Both the position numbers and the translations under genes were made by a program. Below the pieces are notes generated by a model. The model did not search any database and had not been told where the DNA came from. It was given only the letters and a program-made list of their open reading frames with translations. A DNA stretch of 64,000 nt, taken from positions 59,039,242 to 59,103,241 of the forward strand of contig NC_071395.1 in NCBI RefSeq assembly GCF_022682495.2. Reading direction: 5' to 3'. Positions within the stretch are counted from its first letter, which is position 1. Each line of letters begins with the position of its first letter. Positions 43,857 to 57,002 of the stretch are shown here, piece after piece. Source of the stretch: Desmodus rotundus. Its lineage: Eukaryota > Chordata > Mammalia > Chiroptera > Phyllostomidae.

Positions 43857-44928
43857 TCCAGCCAAGATGGAGGTATAGGTAGATATACTTTGCCCCCTCA
43901 CACAACCAAAAGAAGGACAACAACAAAATTTAAAAACACATAATAGGTGGAGAGGGAAGATGGTGAAGTGAATGGAGGTCACACTGACCTCCTCCCAGGA
44001 CCAATCTGGAATTACAACTCAATTGTGGAGACACGACCCAGAACAAACAATTGAGCAATAGCCAGAGAGAAGCATATAACTTCAAATGTATGGAACCAGC
44101 TTCAGCACAACTGGTCTGGTAATGAGTGCTGTGGAGACTCGAGAGGGCTGTCTGGGCACCCACAGGCGGCAGCACCGGCAGGATAATTAAGTGGCTGGTT
44201 GGATCCCCCAAAGAAGACTGGGGTCTAAACCCTAAGCTAGGCCTCCTGGCCTAGAACACCAGAGCACAAAAAGTACACAGATAACAACCAGTGTAAAAAG
44301 CAGCAGGGTTGCTCTCTGCCAGAGACAGACAGTTGGAGATGCAAGGGCTGTTTAAAGGGCCAACACACGAATTTTCATTTGCAGCCACTTACCCAGGGCT
44401 CAGGCAAAGGCAGGGGCAGCATGGACTGGAGTTGCTTGAGGAGGTACTGGGTACAGAGGCTTTGGAGAGAGAACTGAGAGAGGAGTCTCTGGGATCCCAG
44501 TGCTGAGTCATTTGCTAGATGGTAGCAGCCTTTGTGCAGCAGTTGCCTGAGGGGAAGCAATAGCCCCTACCCAAGGAGGGTCTCTGCTCTGGCCCTTTGG
44601 TGCTTCAGACTGACTGCTGAGTTGTAGTGACCAGATAAACAACCGAAGGAGACAGCCAGAGACAGTAGATCACCGGCAAAGGAGGGATGGAGTGGACTTG
44701 AGGAGAGACTGGGGACAGAGGCTTTGGGGAGAGAACTGAGAAGGTAGCTTCCAGGATCCGGTGCTGAGTCAACCCCCTTACACAGGAATCATCCTGTTCA
44801 GGCAGACCAACCCCCTCCCAGCAGCAGCTACCTAAGGGGAAACAATAGCCCCCACCACAGGAGGGATTCGGTCCCACCCTACTGTGCATAAACCTGACTG
44901 CTGAGTGCAAAGGGGCCATATTAACAAT
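43857..44928 (+). mobile_element. Old L1 5' UTR, first part
   Basis: A short L1-like 5' start (CCAAGATGGAGGTATAGGTA) is followed at about 43957 by a second one (GGGAAGATGGTGAAG) and then sequence homologous to the old L1 5' UTR at 21435-20600 on the other strand (CCTCCTCCCAGGACCAATCTGG). Confidence 0.65.
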
Positions 44929-45240
44929 AGAAAGAGACATCCCTCTGTATGCCTTCTGCTGGTCTTCCTGTCTGTGAAACGGGAGGGGGTGGTTGGAGGG
45001 ATTGGTTTCACTTTTCTCCCTTCCTGAACAATAGTCAAGGGGGAGTGGGGAGGGGACAGTGAGGAGAGGGGATTACAGGAACTACTACTATAAAGGACAC
45101 ATGGACAAAATCAAGGGGGAGGGTTGAGGTGGGGGAGGGAGGTGGGTTCAGCTGGGGTGGGGTGGAGGGATGGGGAGGAAAGGCATACAACTGTAATTGA
45201 ATAACAATAAAAATTTAAAAAAAAAAAGAAAGAGACAGCC
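44929..45240 (+). mobile_element. 5'-inverted, internally deleted L1 insertion
   Basis: AGAAAGAGACATCC (44929-44942) and AGAAAGAGACAGCC (45227-45240) flank it. 44943-45027 is L1 5' UTR in antisense, matching 11357-11430. 45028-45226 is L1 3' UTR in sense with a poly-A tail. Inverted 5' ends arise by twin priming. Joining 5' UTR to 3' UTR means about 5 kb of L1 is missing. Confidence 0.8.
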
Positions 45241-46880
45241 AGTGACAGCAGATCATTGGAAGTGTCGAACAGGATGCCTCAGGTCCAACGGGGTCAACAT
45301 CTGACATCAGCAGAGGCAGATCCATAAAGAAAAAAAAAACAGTGGTGAATACAAGAGACTACCAATACAAAAGCTACTGTGGTCTCCTTCATGATTTGCA
45401 GTATTTTCTTTTCTGCATAGCTTTATAATATTCATTTCTTGTCCAGTGAATTTGTATATAATAAGTCACTAGATTTTATACTATAGTGTATTTCAATCCA
45501 CACTCTCCCCCCGCCCCCGCCCCCAGCTTAGCCCATCTTACCTTCCTCTTTCCTTGCAATATTCTCATTTCAAGTTTGGTTTTCTCTCTAGCTACAGCTT
45601 GTTTCCATTCCACACTCTTACTATTTATCCCCTGTTCAGACACTCAAAACGAAGTTTCTTGTCAAGGGTCATTTCACATCCTTTTGCCTAGCTATTAAAA
45701 TACCCATGTTCTCTCTACACCTGTAACAACCTTTGCTAATTGGTTGTGGGTAGGGTAGTTGTTGTTGCATTGTTTTTTCAAGGTTATCTCTAGAGTGTCA
45801 CCAATTCTGTATTTCAAATAACAAATTTTGCAGGACACCTCTCCTACTCTTTTTTTTTTTTGACTCAAATTTTAATTATGCTGTCTTAGCCTGTTTTTTT
45901 CTTTTTCTTTTTTTGTCTTTCTTCTATTTCTCTTTCATCCTGCCCTTTTATTTTTCTTTATTCTTTTTTCTTTTCCTTTACATCCCAAATTTTAATTTTC
46001 CCCTCACTTAGTCTAGTTTTTGTCCCTCACTCTTAGTATTCCCTCTCCCTCTATCATTACAAAATCACTTCCCAGTCTCTAAACATCTCTTAGACTTTTC
46101 TTTGTTTCTTTTTTCCCTATTATCCCCATACCACCTATATTAATTTTAGCTCATTGATTATTGATAGTACTCTGGTGGATCTTTCTCTCCAATTTGGCTC
46201 CTACATTTTTATTAATTATTTAATATATTTCTTTCCTTTTTTCTTTCTCTCACTTTATTTTATTTTATCCTATTTTAATTTTCATTTGAACTTAATACTA
46301 TATGCTTCCCTTCTCATATTCCATTCCACACACTTCATTCCCTTTCTTTATTCATGAGGTAAGCCCTACCGTCTCCCCTTCTGTTCCTCCAATCCCAACT
46401 TTTATTATTAGTGCTCTTCCCTCTACCGTCTCAAAATCATTTCTCTTTCAGTAGGTCATCTCATATCTACTCTTTTTTCTTATAATAGTCTTAATCTCGT
46501 TACACCCTTATTAATACTGGTTAATTTGCTATTGATAGTGGAATTCCTGGGGGGAGCTATATTTGTGGGTGACGGTTTGTTTCTTGGGCTCTGTGGTTTT
46601 GTTCAGGCAGCGTCTCCACAACAGCACACAAGATGTGGCGGGTAAAGTGACCCTCAGACAACCAGCAACAGGGAAGGATCCACGAAAGAATGACCCAACA
46701 AAAGTCAAAACCCAAATATGTATGAAAAACAACCATAAAAGACATAAAAGACATCCTAAGAACATCAAGTTCACGTGATTAAGGACCCTGCACCACCGTA
46801 TCTCACAGGACTTCCACCATAGAAATTAACACCACAAAGTCAGAACATCAAAAGAGATCAGTTTAAAAAACAGAAACAGG
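45241..46880 (+). mobile_element. Old L1 5' UTR, second part
   Basis: This continues the old L1 5' UTR. 45890-46500 is pyrimidine-rich and mirrors 19560-20570. 46560-46860 aligns with the empty site of the inverted-LTR ERV (GAATGACCCAACAAAAGTC near 46688; AACAACCATAAAAGACATAA near 46729). Confidence 0.7.
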
Positions 46881-46889
46881 TTGACTGGT

Positions 46890-48533
46890 AGAAGATGGCA
46901 GTGAGATAGGTGGGAGCGGAGTCCACTTCCCCTCAGCACCAGTGAAATACCTAGCTGATCTGAGGTGCAGAGCAAACAGCCCAACGGTATTCCAGCATAT
47001 ATGAAGATCGGAGACCATAGATAGAGGACATTGAAAGATCTGATGGTAAGAAGAGTGCTTAAGGACAATAAAGTCCCCGGGACCTGCACGGGGACGAGGG
47101 CGGCTGAAGCCCCAGCCAGGGCTCAGGGTCTGCTGCAGGATTCTTGGGAGAGAGCCAGGCTGAGCCGTGTGAGCAGCCAGGTACATGTTTGGACCAGGGG
47201 GGCTTGAATAGGAAGAATTTCTCAAAAAGAAAAAGAAAATAAGAGGCACTCAGCGGCTAATTAGAGAAATCTCCGCAGCAGCCGTGGCCTCTGGCAACCC
47301 TCCCCCCTCAGCCCCTGGACGGTGAACGTGGGACAAGCAGCCCTGGTGCTCACCTGAAGCCCCGTTGCGCGCACCCAGATTAGCGGAGTGGGGGCCCACA
47401 CCTGAAACCTCTGGTGGGTGCGCACCGGGAGCTGAGGCTAGCTGCACCACCTACAGGCCCAAAGCAGCAGACCCGAGGGCTGCGGGACTCAGGCCCAAAG
47501 TGGCTGGACTGGCTGGCTGTGCGACTCAGGCCCAGAGCTGGGGACCAGCCAGCCACGAGCAACCCAGGCCCAAAGCAGCAGATCAGCTGATCAATGGCCT
47601 GGGTGCCTGCGAGCAACCACACATACAACTCCTACCTAACCCCTGCGCAAACCGCCCTGCAGGGCCTACTGGCTCTCTAGGACTAAGGCAGAACACACAG
47701 CAGACGGGAGCTGCAGGGCTAGGGGAGACTGCATTCCCCAGAAAGACTCGACCCAGTAGGGGGCTGAACTACCCCATAGCAGCACCAAGAGCCCCTAGCA
47801 TCTAAGACAGCAAAGAGCAAGAAGGGGGAGTGTGAGTTGCCCCTAATTGGTGCAACTCAAGGACAGCACAACTGGTGAACTGAAGGCCTAGTGGGGATCA
47901 GAAGGACCCTGAGGAACTGGACTGGAGGCTGAACAACAGCGAAGAGTGTGGCTCAGGAAGGGAGAAAAATGAAACCAATCCTTCCAACCACCCCCTCCCT
48001 ATCCACAGACAGGGAGACCAGCAGAACTAACCTGACTGGTTTAAAGCCAGCAGAAGACTTTTTTTTTTTCCTTTCATCCTTTCCCCCTGAATTCCTTCTT
48101 CCTTTCTGTCCTTCTGTCTTTTTTTATTCCTCCTTCCTTCCTGCCTTCTTCCTGCCTTCTTTTATTTATTCTTTTGTTTTAATTTTTCTTAAAATTCCTT
48201 CTTATCTTGCCTCCGATCTTTCTTTATGCCTTCGTCCTTGCTTCCTTTCCTTTTCTATTCCCTTTTTCCCTCCTCCCCTTCATTTTTTTCCTCTGCCCCC
48301 TTTTTCTCTTTTTCCCACAGGTGATCCAACAAAACCTGGAGTGCTGAAAAGATCAGAGTTAGACTGTGTTACACCCATAAACGTCAGCTCAAGACCAGTG
48401 AGCACAGGAGATTAAGGAGACAGCACCACTGAATCCCACTGGCATTCTACCATAGAAGTTCATACCATAAACCCAGGGAGTAGGAATAGAGCAATTTCAG
48501 AAGCAGAGGCTAACAAGAAGAGTCTCGCAAACA
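46890..48533 (+). promoter_or_regulatory. L1 5' UTR, decayed internal promoter
   Basis: Alignable to the minus-strand 12445-10826. Many CpGs have become TpG or CpA. A polypyrimidine tract at 48060-48317 ends in CCCACAG at 48320. Confidence 0.75.
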
Positions 48534-49471
48534 ATGGGAAGACAAAGAAACAATTCCCAAATGAAAGGAAAGGAGGAAGCCCCAGAAAGAATGCTAACTG
48601 AAAAAGAGGCAAGTCAACTATCAGATACTGAGTTCAAAGCAATGGTTATCAGGAAGCTCACTGAGCTCTCTGAGCTCACAGAGAACTACCAGAAACTACA
48701 GGGAAACTACAATGAACTCACTGCAAACTATATCAACATGAAAAAGGAAATGGAAACTATCAAAAAGGGCCAAGAGGAAATGAAGAATACAATTTCTGAA
48801 CTGAAGAACACAGTGGAAGGAATGAAAAGCAGACTTGATGAAGCAGAGGATCAGATCAGCGAGCTGGAGGACAAAGTAGAAAAAACCAGCCAGAAAGAGC
48901 AAGAAAAGGAAAAAAGGCTCAGAAAGAATGAAGAGGCAATAAGGGAAATGAAGGACACACGAAATGTAACAATATCCGTGTAATAGGAATACCAGAAGGA
49001 GAAGAAGAAGAGCAAGGGATAGAAAACCTGTTTGAAAAAGTAATGATGGAAAATGTCCCTAATCTGAGGACAGAAAAAGTCACCCAAATCCAGGACACAC
49101 AGAGAATCCCAAGCAAGAGGAACCCAAAGAGGCCCACTGCAAGACACATCATAATTAAAATGGCAACATTCCAAGAGAAAGAGAGGATCTTAAAGGCAGC
49201 AAGGGAGAACCCGGAAGTAACTTACAAGGGAGCCCCAATAAGGTTAGCAACTGACTTCTCAATGGAAACGCTCCAAGCCAGAAGAGAATGGCAAAAAAAA
49301 AAAATACTCCCAGTAATGAGAACCAGAGGCCTGCAGCCAAGACTACTTTACCCAGCAAGGCTCTCAATCAAGATAGAAGGACAAATAAAGAGTTTCCCAG
49401 ACAAAAGAAGTCTAAAAGAATACACTTCCACCAAACCAGCTCTGCAAGAGATGCTAAAGGGACTGCTTTAA
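48534..49471 (+). pseudogene. L1 ORF1, frameshifted
   Basis: The start MGRQRNNSQMKGKEEAPER matches the intact ORF1 at 10825. The frame breaks near 48950-48975 in front of the RRM and again near an A-run at 49291-49303. The coiled coil, RRM and C-terminal domain are otherwise recognisable. Confidence 0.9.
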
Positions 49472-49517
49472 GGAAAGGAAGGAAAAGAGAAAGACAGAGG
49501 AACACAGGTAGGAAAAA

Positions 49518-52500
49518 ATGGCAATGAATAACTACCTATCGATGATAACCTTAAACATAAATGGATTAAATGCTCCAATCAAAAGACATAGAATAGCTGA
49601 ATGGATAAGAAAACATGACCCACACATATGCTGCCTACAAGAGACTCATCTCAGGACAAAAGACTTACACAGACTGAAAGTGAAGGGCTGGAAACAAATT
49701 TTCCAAGCAAACGGACAGGAAAAAAAAGCAGGGGTAGCAATATTCGTATCAGACAAAATAGACTTCCAAAGAAGGGCCATAAAGAGAGACCCAGAAGGTC
49801 ACTTCATATTACTCAAAGGAAGAATCCACCAAGAAGACATAAACATTGTAAATATATATGCACCCAACATAGGAGCACCCAAGTACATTAAGAAAATCTT
49901 GGAGGACTTCAAGAAAGATATTGACAGCAACACAATTATAGTAGGGGACTTTAACACCCCACTATCAAAAATGGACAGGTCTTCCAAACAAAATATCAAC
50001 AAGGATATTGTGTCACTTAACAATACCCTAGAGTAAATGGACTTAACTGATATATACAGAGGTTTTCATCCCAAAGAAGCAAAATACACATTCTTTTCAA
50101 ATGTCCATGGAACTTTCTCAAAGATAGACCACATGATAGGACACAAAGCAAGCCTCAACAAATTCAAGAAAATGGAAATCACATCAAGCATTTTCTCTGA
50201 CCACAAGGGGCTGAAACTAGAAACCAACCCCAAAGGAAAAAACCCAAAACACTCAAAATCATGGAGACTGAGTAGCATGCTATTAAACAATGAATAGGTC
50301 AAGAACGAGATTAGGGAAGAAATCAAAAACTTCCTGGAAACAAATGAAAACGAACTCACAACAACCCAAAACCTATGGGACACAGCAAAGGCAGTCCTGA
50401 GAGGGAAGTTCATAGCAATACATGTTTACCTAAAAAAGATAGAAACATTTCAAACAAACAACCTAACCCTTAAACTCGAGGAACAACAACAAAGACAGCC
50501 CAGAGCAAGCAGAAGGAAGGAAATAACCAAGATCAGAGCAGAGTTAAATGACATAGACACTGAAAGCACAATTCAAAGGATCAATGAATCCAGGAGCTGG
50601 TTCTTTGAAAAGATAAACAAAATCGACAAGCCTTTAAGTAGGCTCATCAAGAAGAAAAGAGAGAGGATCCAAATAAACACAATTAGAAATGAAAGAGGAG
50701 AGATTACAACTGATACCACAGAAATACAAAGGATTGTGAGAAATTACTACGAAGAACTGTATGCCAAGAAATTTGAAAACCTAGGTGAAATGGACACATT
50801 TCTAGACAAATATAATCTTCCAAAACTGAATGAAGAAGAAGCAGAAAACCTGAAGAGACCAATAACAGCAGACGAAATTGAAGCAGTCATCAAAAAACTC
50901 CCAACACACAAAAGCCCTGGACCAGATGGTTTCACAGGAGAATTCTACAAAGCATTTATGGAAGAGCTAACCCCTATCCTTCACAGACTATTCAAAAAAA
51001 TTCAAACTGATGGAAGACTCCCAAACTCTTTTCATGAAGCCAACATCATCCTAATCCCAAAATCAGATAAAGACACAACAAAGAAAGAAAACTTCAGGCC
51101 AATATCGCTGATGAACATAGACACTAAAATTCTCAACAAAATATTGGCAAACCGCATCCAGCAATACATTAAAAAGATCATACACCATGAGCAAGTGGGA
51201 TTCATCTGACGGATGCAAGGATGATACAATATTCGCAAATCAATAAACATAATACATCACATCAACAACAGCCAAGACAAAATTCACATGATCATATCAA
51301 CAGATTCAGAAAAAGCATTTGATAAGGTACAGCACCCATTTCTGATAAAAACACTCAGGAAAGTGGGAATAGAGGAAGCATTCCTCAACATAATAAAGGC
51401 CATATATGAGAGACCTATAGCCAACATCATACTCAATGGACAAAAACTTAGAGCTTTCCCACAAGACAAGGATGCCCTCTCTCACCACTCCTATTCAACA
51501 TAGTATTGGAAGTCCTAGCCACAGCAATCAGACAAGAAAAAGAAATAAAAGGCATCCAGATAGGACAGGAGGAAATGAAACTGTCACTGTTTGCAGATGA
51601 CATGATAGTGTACATGGAAAATCCTATAGACTCCACCAAAGAACTACTCGACTTAATAAATGAATTTGGCAAAACAGCTGGATACAAAGTCAATACTCAG
51701 AAATCAAAGGCATTCCTGTACACTAACAATGAAACTGCAGAAACAGAAATCAGGGGAAAAAAATCCCATTTGATATAGCAACAAGAAAAATAAAGTACCT
51801 AGGAATAAACCTAACTAAGGAGGTAAAAGACCTGTAATCAGAAAACTACACAACACTGAAGAAAGAAATTAAGGAAGACACAAACAAATGGAAGCATGTA
51901 CCATGCTCATGGATTGGAAGAATTAACACCAGCAAAATGGCCATACTACCCAAAGCAATTTATAGATTCAATGCAATCTCTATTAGATTATCCATGACAT
52001 ATTTCACAGATATAGAACAAACATTTCAGAAATTTATATGGAACCATAAACGACCCCAAATAGCTGCAGCAATTTTGAGAAAGAAGAACAAAGCAGGAGG
52101 GATCACAATACCTGATATCAAACTGTATTACAAGGCCACGGTAATCAAAACAGCCTGGTACTGGCATAAAAACAGGCACATAGACCAATGGAACAGAACA
52201 GAGAGCCCAGAAATAAACTCAAGTCTTTACCATCAATTAATATTTGACAAAGGAGGCAGGAGCATAAAATGGAGCAAAAACAGCCTCTTCAACAGACGGT
52301 GTTGGGAGATCTGGACAGCCACGTGCAAAAAAATGAAACTCGATCACCAACTTACGCCATACACAAAGATAAATTCAAGATGGATAAAAGACTTAAATAT
52401 AAGTTGTAACACCATGAAAGTCCTGAGGAAAACATTGGCAGGAAAATCTCAGACATTCCACACAGCAACATCCTCACAGACATGTCCCCTAAAGCAAGGG

Positions 52501-53264
52501 ACATAAAGGAAAGAATAAACAAATGGGACCTCATCAAAATAAAAAGCTTCTGCATGGCTAAAGAAAACAGCAGTAAAATACAAAGAAAACCAACAGTATG
52601 GGAAAACATATTTGCCAATGATACCTCAGACAAGGGCCTGATCTCCAAAATATATAAAGAACTCACACGACTCCACTCCAGGAAGACAAACAACCCAATG
52701 AAAAAATGGGCAAAGGACTTGAACAGACACTTCTCCAAGGAAGACATATAGAGGGCTCAGAGACATATGAGAAGATGCTCAGCATCACTAGCCATCAGAG
52801 AGATGCAAATTAAAACCACAATGAGGTACCATCTCACACCAGTCAGAGTGGCCAACATAAACAAATCCACAAACAAATGTTGGAGAGGATGAGGAGAAAA
52901 GGGAAGCCTAGTGCACTGTTGGTGGGAATGCAGACTGGTGAGGCCACTGTGGAAAACAATATGGATTTTCCTCAGAAAACTAAAAATGGAACTGCCCTTT
53001 GACCCAGCAATTCCGCTGCTGGGATTATACCCTAAGAACCCTGAAACACCAATCCAAAAGAACCTGTGCACCCCAATGTTCATAGCAGCACAACTTGCAA
53101 TAGCCAAGTGCTTTAAAGAAGCGACGTGCCCATCAGCAAATGAGTGGATCCAAAAACCATGGTACATTTACACAATGGAATTCTACCCAGCAGAGAGAAA
53201 GAAGAAGCTTATACCCTTTGTGACAGCATGGAGGGAAGTGGAGAGCGTTATGCTAATGAAATAA
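49518..53264 (+). pseudogene. L1 ORF2, multiple stops and frameshifts
   Basis: The endonuclease domain is open from 49518 to a stop at 50034; further stops fall at 50295, 51207 and 52749, with frameshifts near 51465 and 51765. RT motif [10 protein letters not shown] is at about 51588-51617. The C-terminal region near the end reads [18 protein letters not shown]. Confidence 0.9.
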
Positions 53265-53580
53265 GCCAGGCGGTGAGGGAGAAATACCATATGATCTCAC
53301 CTTCAGCTGGAACCTAATCAACAAAAGAAAAAAGCAAACAAAATATAACCAGAAACATTGAAGTTAAGAGCCATCTAACAATAACTAGAGGGGAGTGGTG
53401 AGGGGATAGTGGGAAGAGGGATTTCCAGGAAATACTCTGAAGGACACATAGACCAAACCAAGAGGGAGAGTAGAAGAAGGGGAGGGAGGTGGGTTTGGCT
53501 GTGATGGGGTGGAGGTGTGGGGAGAAAATGTAGACAACTCTAATTGAACAACAATTTAAAAATGTTTAATTAAAAACAGT
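53265..53580 (+). other. L1 3' UTR and tail
   Basis: G-rich stretch (GGAGGGAGGTGGG around 53480) followed by GTAGACAACTCTAATTGAAC and an A-rich end. Confidence 0.75.
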
Positions 53581-53589
53581 CTTACAACC

Positions 53590-54908
53590 AAACATTTAAA
53601 TAAGCAACATTCATTCAGACTGGTAGGAGGAGTGCAGAGGATGTGCAGCAAGGCGCACACGGGAATACCAGGCTGGCATGGCATCAGATGGTGGACTAAG
53701 CAGTCCCACATTTGCTTACAGATTAACTGGGAGGAACAACAGTGAGGGAGACAGACTGTGTAATTCAGGGTTCCAGCATGGGGAAATAAAGCCTCAAAAC
53801 CTCTGATAGAAAAAACTGGGGGTTGTGGTGGCGGGAGAAACATCCAGCCTCACAGGACATTTCATTGGGAGAGACCCACTAGGTCTTAAAATGCACACAA
53901 ACCCACCCACCTGGGAATAAGCACCAGAAGGGCCCAATTTACATATGAGTAGTGGGGGAAGTGATGGAAAGCTGGCTGAGAGCTGAGCAAGTGACATTGT
54001 TCCCTCTTGGACCCCTCCCACACATACAGTGCCACAACTCAGCCAAGTGGTTTGTCCCGCCCTGGCAAATAACTAAGGCTCTGCTCCTTACAATGTAACA
54101 AGAATGTGGAGACCAAAAAATATGGCCCAAACGAAAGAACAGATCAAAGCTCCAAAAGTAGAGCTAAGGGATGCAGAGATAGCCAACCTATCAGATGCAG
54201 ATTTTAAAACACTGGTAATCAGGATTCTCACAGAAATGACTGAGTCTGATCACAAAATGAAGGAAGAAATGAAGGCTATACAAAGTGAAATAAAGGAAAA
54301 TGTAGAGGGAACCAACAGTGAAGGGAAAGAAATGGGGACTCAAATCAATGATTTGGGGCAGAAGAAAGAAAGAAATATTCAACCAGAATAGAATGAAGAA
54401 ATAATAATTCCAAAAAAAAAAAAAAGAGGTTTAGGAACCCCCAGACAACTTTAAGTGTTCCAACATCCCAATCATAGGGGTTCCAGAAGGAGAATAGGAA
54501 GAACAAGAATATGAAATCTTATTTGAAAATATTACGAAGGAGAACTTTTCCAAGCTGGCAAAGGAAATAGACTTCCAGGAAGTCCAGGAAGCTCATAGTG
54601 TCCCAAAGAAGTTGGACCCAAGGAAGCACACACCAAGGCACATCATCATTAAGTTACCCAAGATTAAAGATAAGGAGAGAATCTTAAAAGCAACAAGAGA
54701 AAAGGTGATAGTTTCCTACAAAGGAGTTCCCATGAGACTATCAGCTGATTTCTCAAAAGAAACTTTGCAGGCAAGAAGGGGCTGGAAAGAAGTATTTGGA
54801 ATCATGAAAGGCAAGGACATACATCCAAGATTACTCTATCCAGTACAGCTATCATTTAGAATGGGAGGGCAGATAAAGTGCTTCCCAGACAAGGTAAAGC
54901 TGAAGGAG
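53590..54908 (+). mobile_element. HAL1-like element, 5' UTR and ORF1 (left of the solo LTR)
   Basis: The 5' UTR (53590-54120) aligns with the 42.6 kb copy and with the minus-strand copies. ORF1 begins near 54104 (MAQTKEQIKAPKVELRD), stops at 54389, and is readable again at 54612-54908 with VPMRLSADFSKETLQ. The interrupted sequence GTAAAGCTGAAGGAG continues at 55731. Confidence 0.75.
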
Positions 54909-55736
54909 TGGGGAAGGGGCTCCACCTGCGGGGCCTCCCCGGCTGCCACTGATGAGAATAAGTCTACCAAGACATGATCTGCTTGGGGAGGAGAGGTGGC
55001 TGATCTCTCAAAGGAGAAGGGCCGAGAGCCTTTTCCTTAATGGGCTTTTATTAGGTTCAATTTGCACAGGAATACAGGTAATGCTCATCAATCATTGTCA
55101 GGCAGTAAGGATCAAACAATAGATAACATACAAAGGACTACGAGGCCTTATTCTGAATCAGGGTCAGTTAGCTAAAGGGGTATAAAACTTTGGGAAACGA
55201 ACTCATTTCATGCTTGGACCCTTATCAGAAAACTGAAGACATTCTTAGCAAAGCAGGTCTCACAGGGTTTTATGTATTCTTTCTTGGCCCTGATCATCCT
55301 GGGGGAATCCGTCCTTTCTAGCACAGGACTGCACTGCCATCTGTCATTGTTTCAGGCTTAAGTCAGGCAGGGGAAGTTAAGCAGCCAAGAGATTAGGAGA
55401 CTGTTTGCAGACAGAATGAGGACTCAGGCTATGTCAAAGCCAAGGGGCGAGGGTCCATCACCCTCTTTTTCTATAGCCTCTCAAGTCCTTCCCTGAGGGC
55501 CTCTTCATGACTGCCTGTCTTTGGTTGTTCCTCCCTTGAGGAATCTTACCCGTCATTGGCTAACTGGTCAGGCTCAGGGCCAAGCAGGGTAAAGTAAAGT
55601 GGGCAGAGGCAGCGCCCCTGCCAGGGAGATAAGCTTTGTTTCCTTAGTGGCTTAAGGTCCCAAGGTCTCTCACTCAGTCTTAGCTATGGGGGTTTACAGC
55701 ATCTGAAACCAAGCAGGATGGTTCACAACAAAGGAG
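54903..55736 (-). mobile_element. Solo LTR with 6-bp target duplication
   Basis: AAGGAG at 54903-54908 recurs at 55731-55736. The 822-bp LTR between them (54909-55730) reads on the minus strand from TGTTGTGAACCATCC to CCCCTTCCCCA, with AATAAAAGCCC near 55055. Excision by LTR-LTR recombination leaves exactly this structure. It is the sister of 31934-32768 and is in the HAL1-like ORF1. Confidence 0.9.
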
Positions 55737-56190
55737 TTCATCATCACAAAGCCATTATTACATGAAATGTTAAAGAGTCATATTTAAGATAAAGAAGATG
55801 AAAACTATGAACATTAAAGTGTCAACAAATTCACAAGTATCAACAACTGAATCTGAAAAAACAAACTAAGCAAACAACCAGAACATGAACAGAATCATAG
55901 ATATGGAGATCACTTGAATTGTTATCAGGTGGGAGGGGGAAGGGGGGGAGTGGGGGAAAATATGTAGGGATTAAGAAGCATTAATGGTATGTGCAAAATA
56001 GACAGGGGGTGTTAAGTATAGTTTAGGAAATGGAGAAGCCAAAGAACTTATGTCCACAACCCATGGACTTGAACTTTTGGAGGAGAGATTGTTGGAGGGA
56101 ATGCGGTACTGGGTGGAGTGGGGCAAAGGGGGACAAATTGGAAAAACTATTAAAATAGCATAATCAATAAAATGTATTTTAAAAAATAAC
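55731..56190 (+). mobile_element. HAL1-like element, end of ORF1 and 3' UTR
   Basis: TTCATCATCACAAAGCC resumes ORF1's end. The 3' UTR has a G-rich run at 55929-55957 and ends ATAATCAATAAAATGTATTT near 56160-56180, the reverse complement of the start of the minus copies at 15375 and 59485. Confidence 0.75.
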
Positions 56191-56454
56191 CTAGACAGCA
56201 AACCAGTTAAGTATTAGTGAGACCTACTATCACAAATAAACATCTTAGATTTTTTTTATCACATTACTGTTGTAAACATTTCAGAGTATCATTTATACTT
56301 ACCACTAACTCACTTATACTTATCAAATGCTACTATAGCTTAGTTAATGTGTTAATAAAAAGTTCACATATTACAATGTCACATATTAATTTTAGTATTT
56401 TGATAACAGAATTTCAACATAATTAGTCTCTTTTGTAATTCTATATATTTTGTC

Positions 56455-57002
56455 TTATGCATTTAAAAACATTGAAGGAGCTTCCTCAACATGATAAAGG
56501 GCATGTATAAAAAACAGCAAGCTAGCTAACATCAGAGTCAATGTGGAAGGACTGAAAGCTTTCTCTTTAGGATCAGAAACAAGGCAAAGATGTCTACCTT
56601 CACCACTGTTATTCAGTACTGTACTGAGAAGTTCTAGCCAATGCAACTAGGTAAGAAAAAAGAAACAGAAGGCATCCAAATTGGAAAGGAAGAAGTAAGA
56701 CTTTCTCTAGTGCAGATGACATGATTGTCCTGCATATAAAGAGTCCCAAAGAATCCACAAAAAATCTAGAGTTAGTGTAAAAGTTTAGTTAAGAGTTAAA
56801 CTACAAGTTTAGCTAAGTTTCAGGACATGAGATCCAAACAAAAAATTAAGTTGAGTTTTACAATAGAAAACAATTACATTTACAATGGCCCCAAAAGAAT
56901 AAAATACTTATCAATTTAACCTAGAAGGTGAAAGACTTGTATATTGAGAACTATAAAACATAGTTGAAATAAATTAAAGATCTAAATAAATGGACTGGAA
57001 CA
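56455..57002 (+). mobile_element. Ancient L1 ORF2 fragment (left of SINE)
   Basis: The plus strand reads degenerate RT-region sequence (GGCATCCAAATTGGAAAGGA; TCAAGTGCAGATGACATGAT-like text near 56708). Stops are frequent. Confidence 0.7.

Larger units (their letters stand above)
46882..53580 (+). mobile_element. Nearly full-length L1, plus strand, decayed
   Basis: Same family as the L1 at 5777-12652: 5' UTR (46890-48533), ORF1 (48534-49471), ORF2 (49518-53264), 3' UTR and A-rich tail. Both ORFs are broken. Possible target duplication GTTTAAAAAACAG (46862-46874) and GTTTAATTAAAAACAG (about 53563-53578) is imperfect. The GC-rich 5' extension of the other copy is absent here. Confidence 0.85.
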
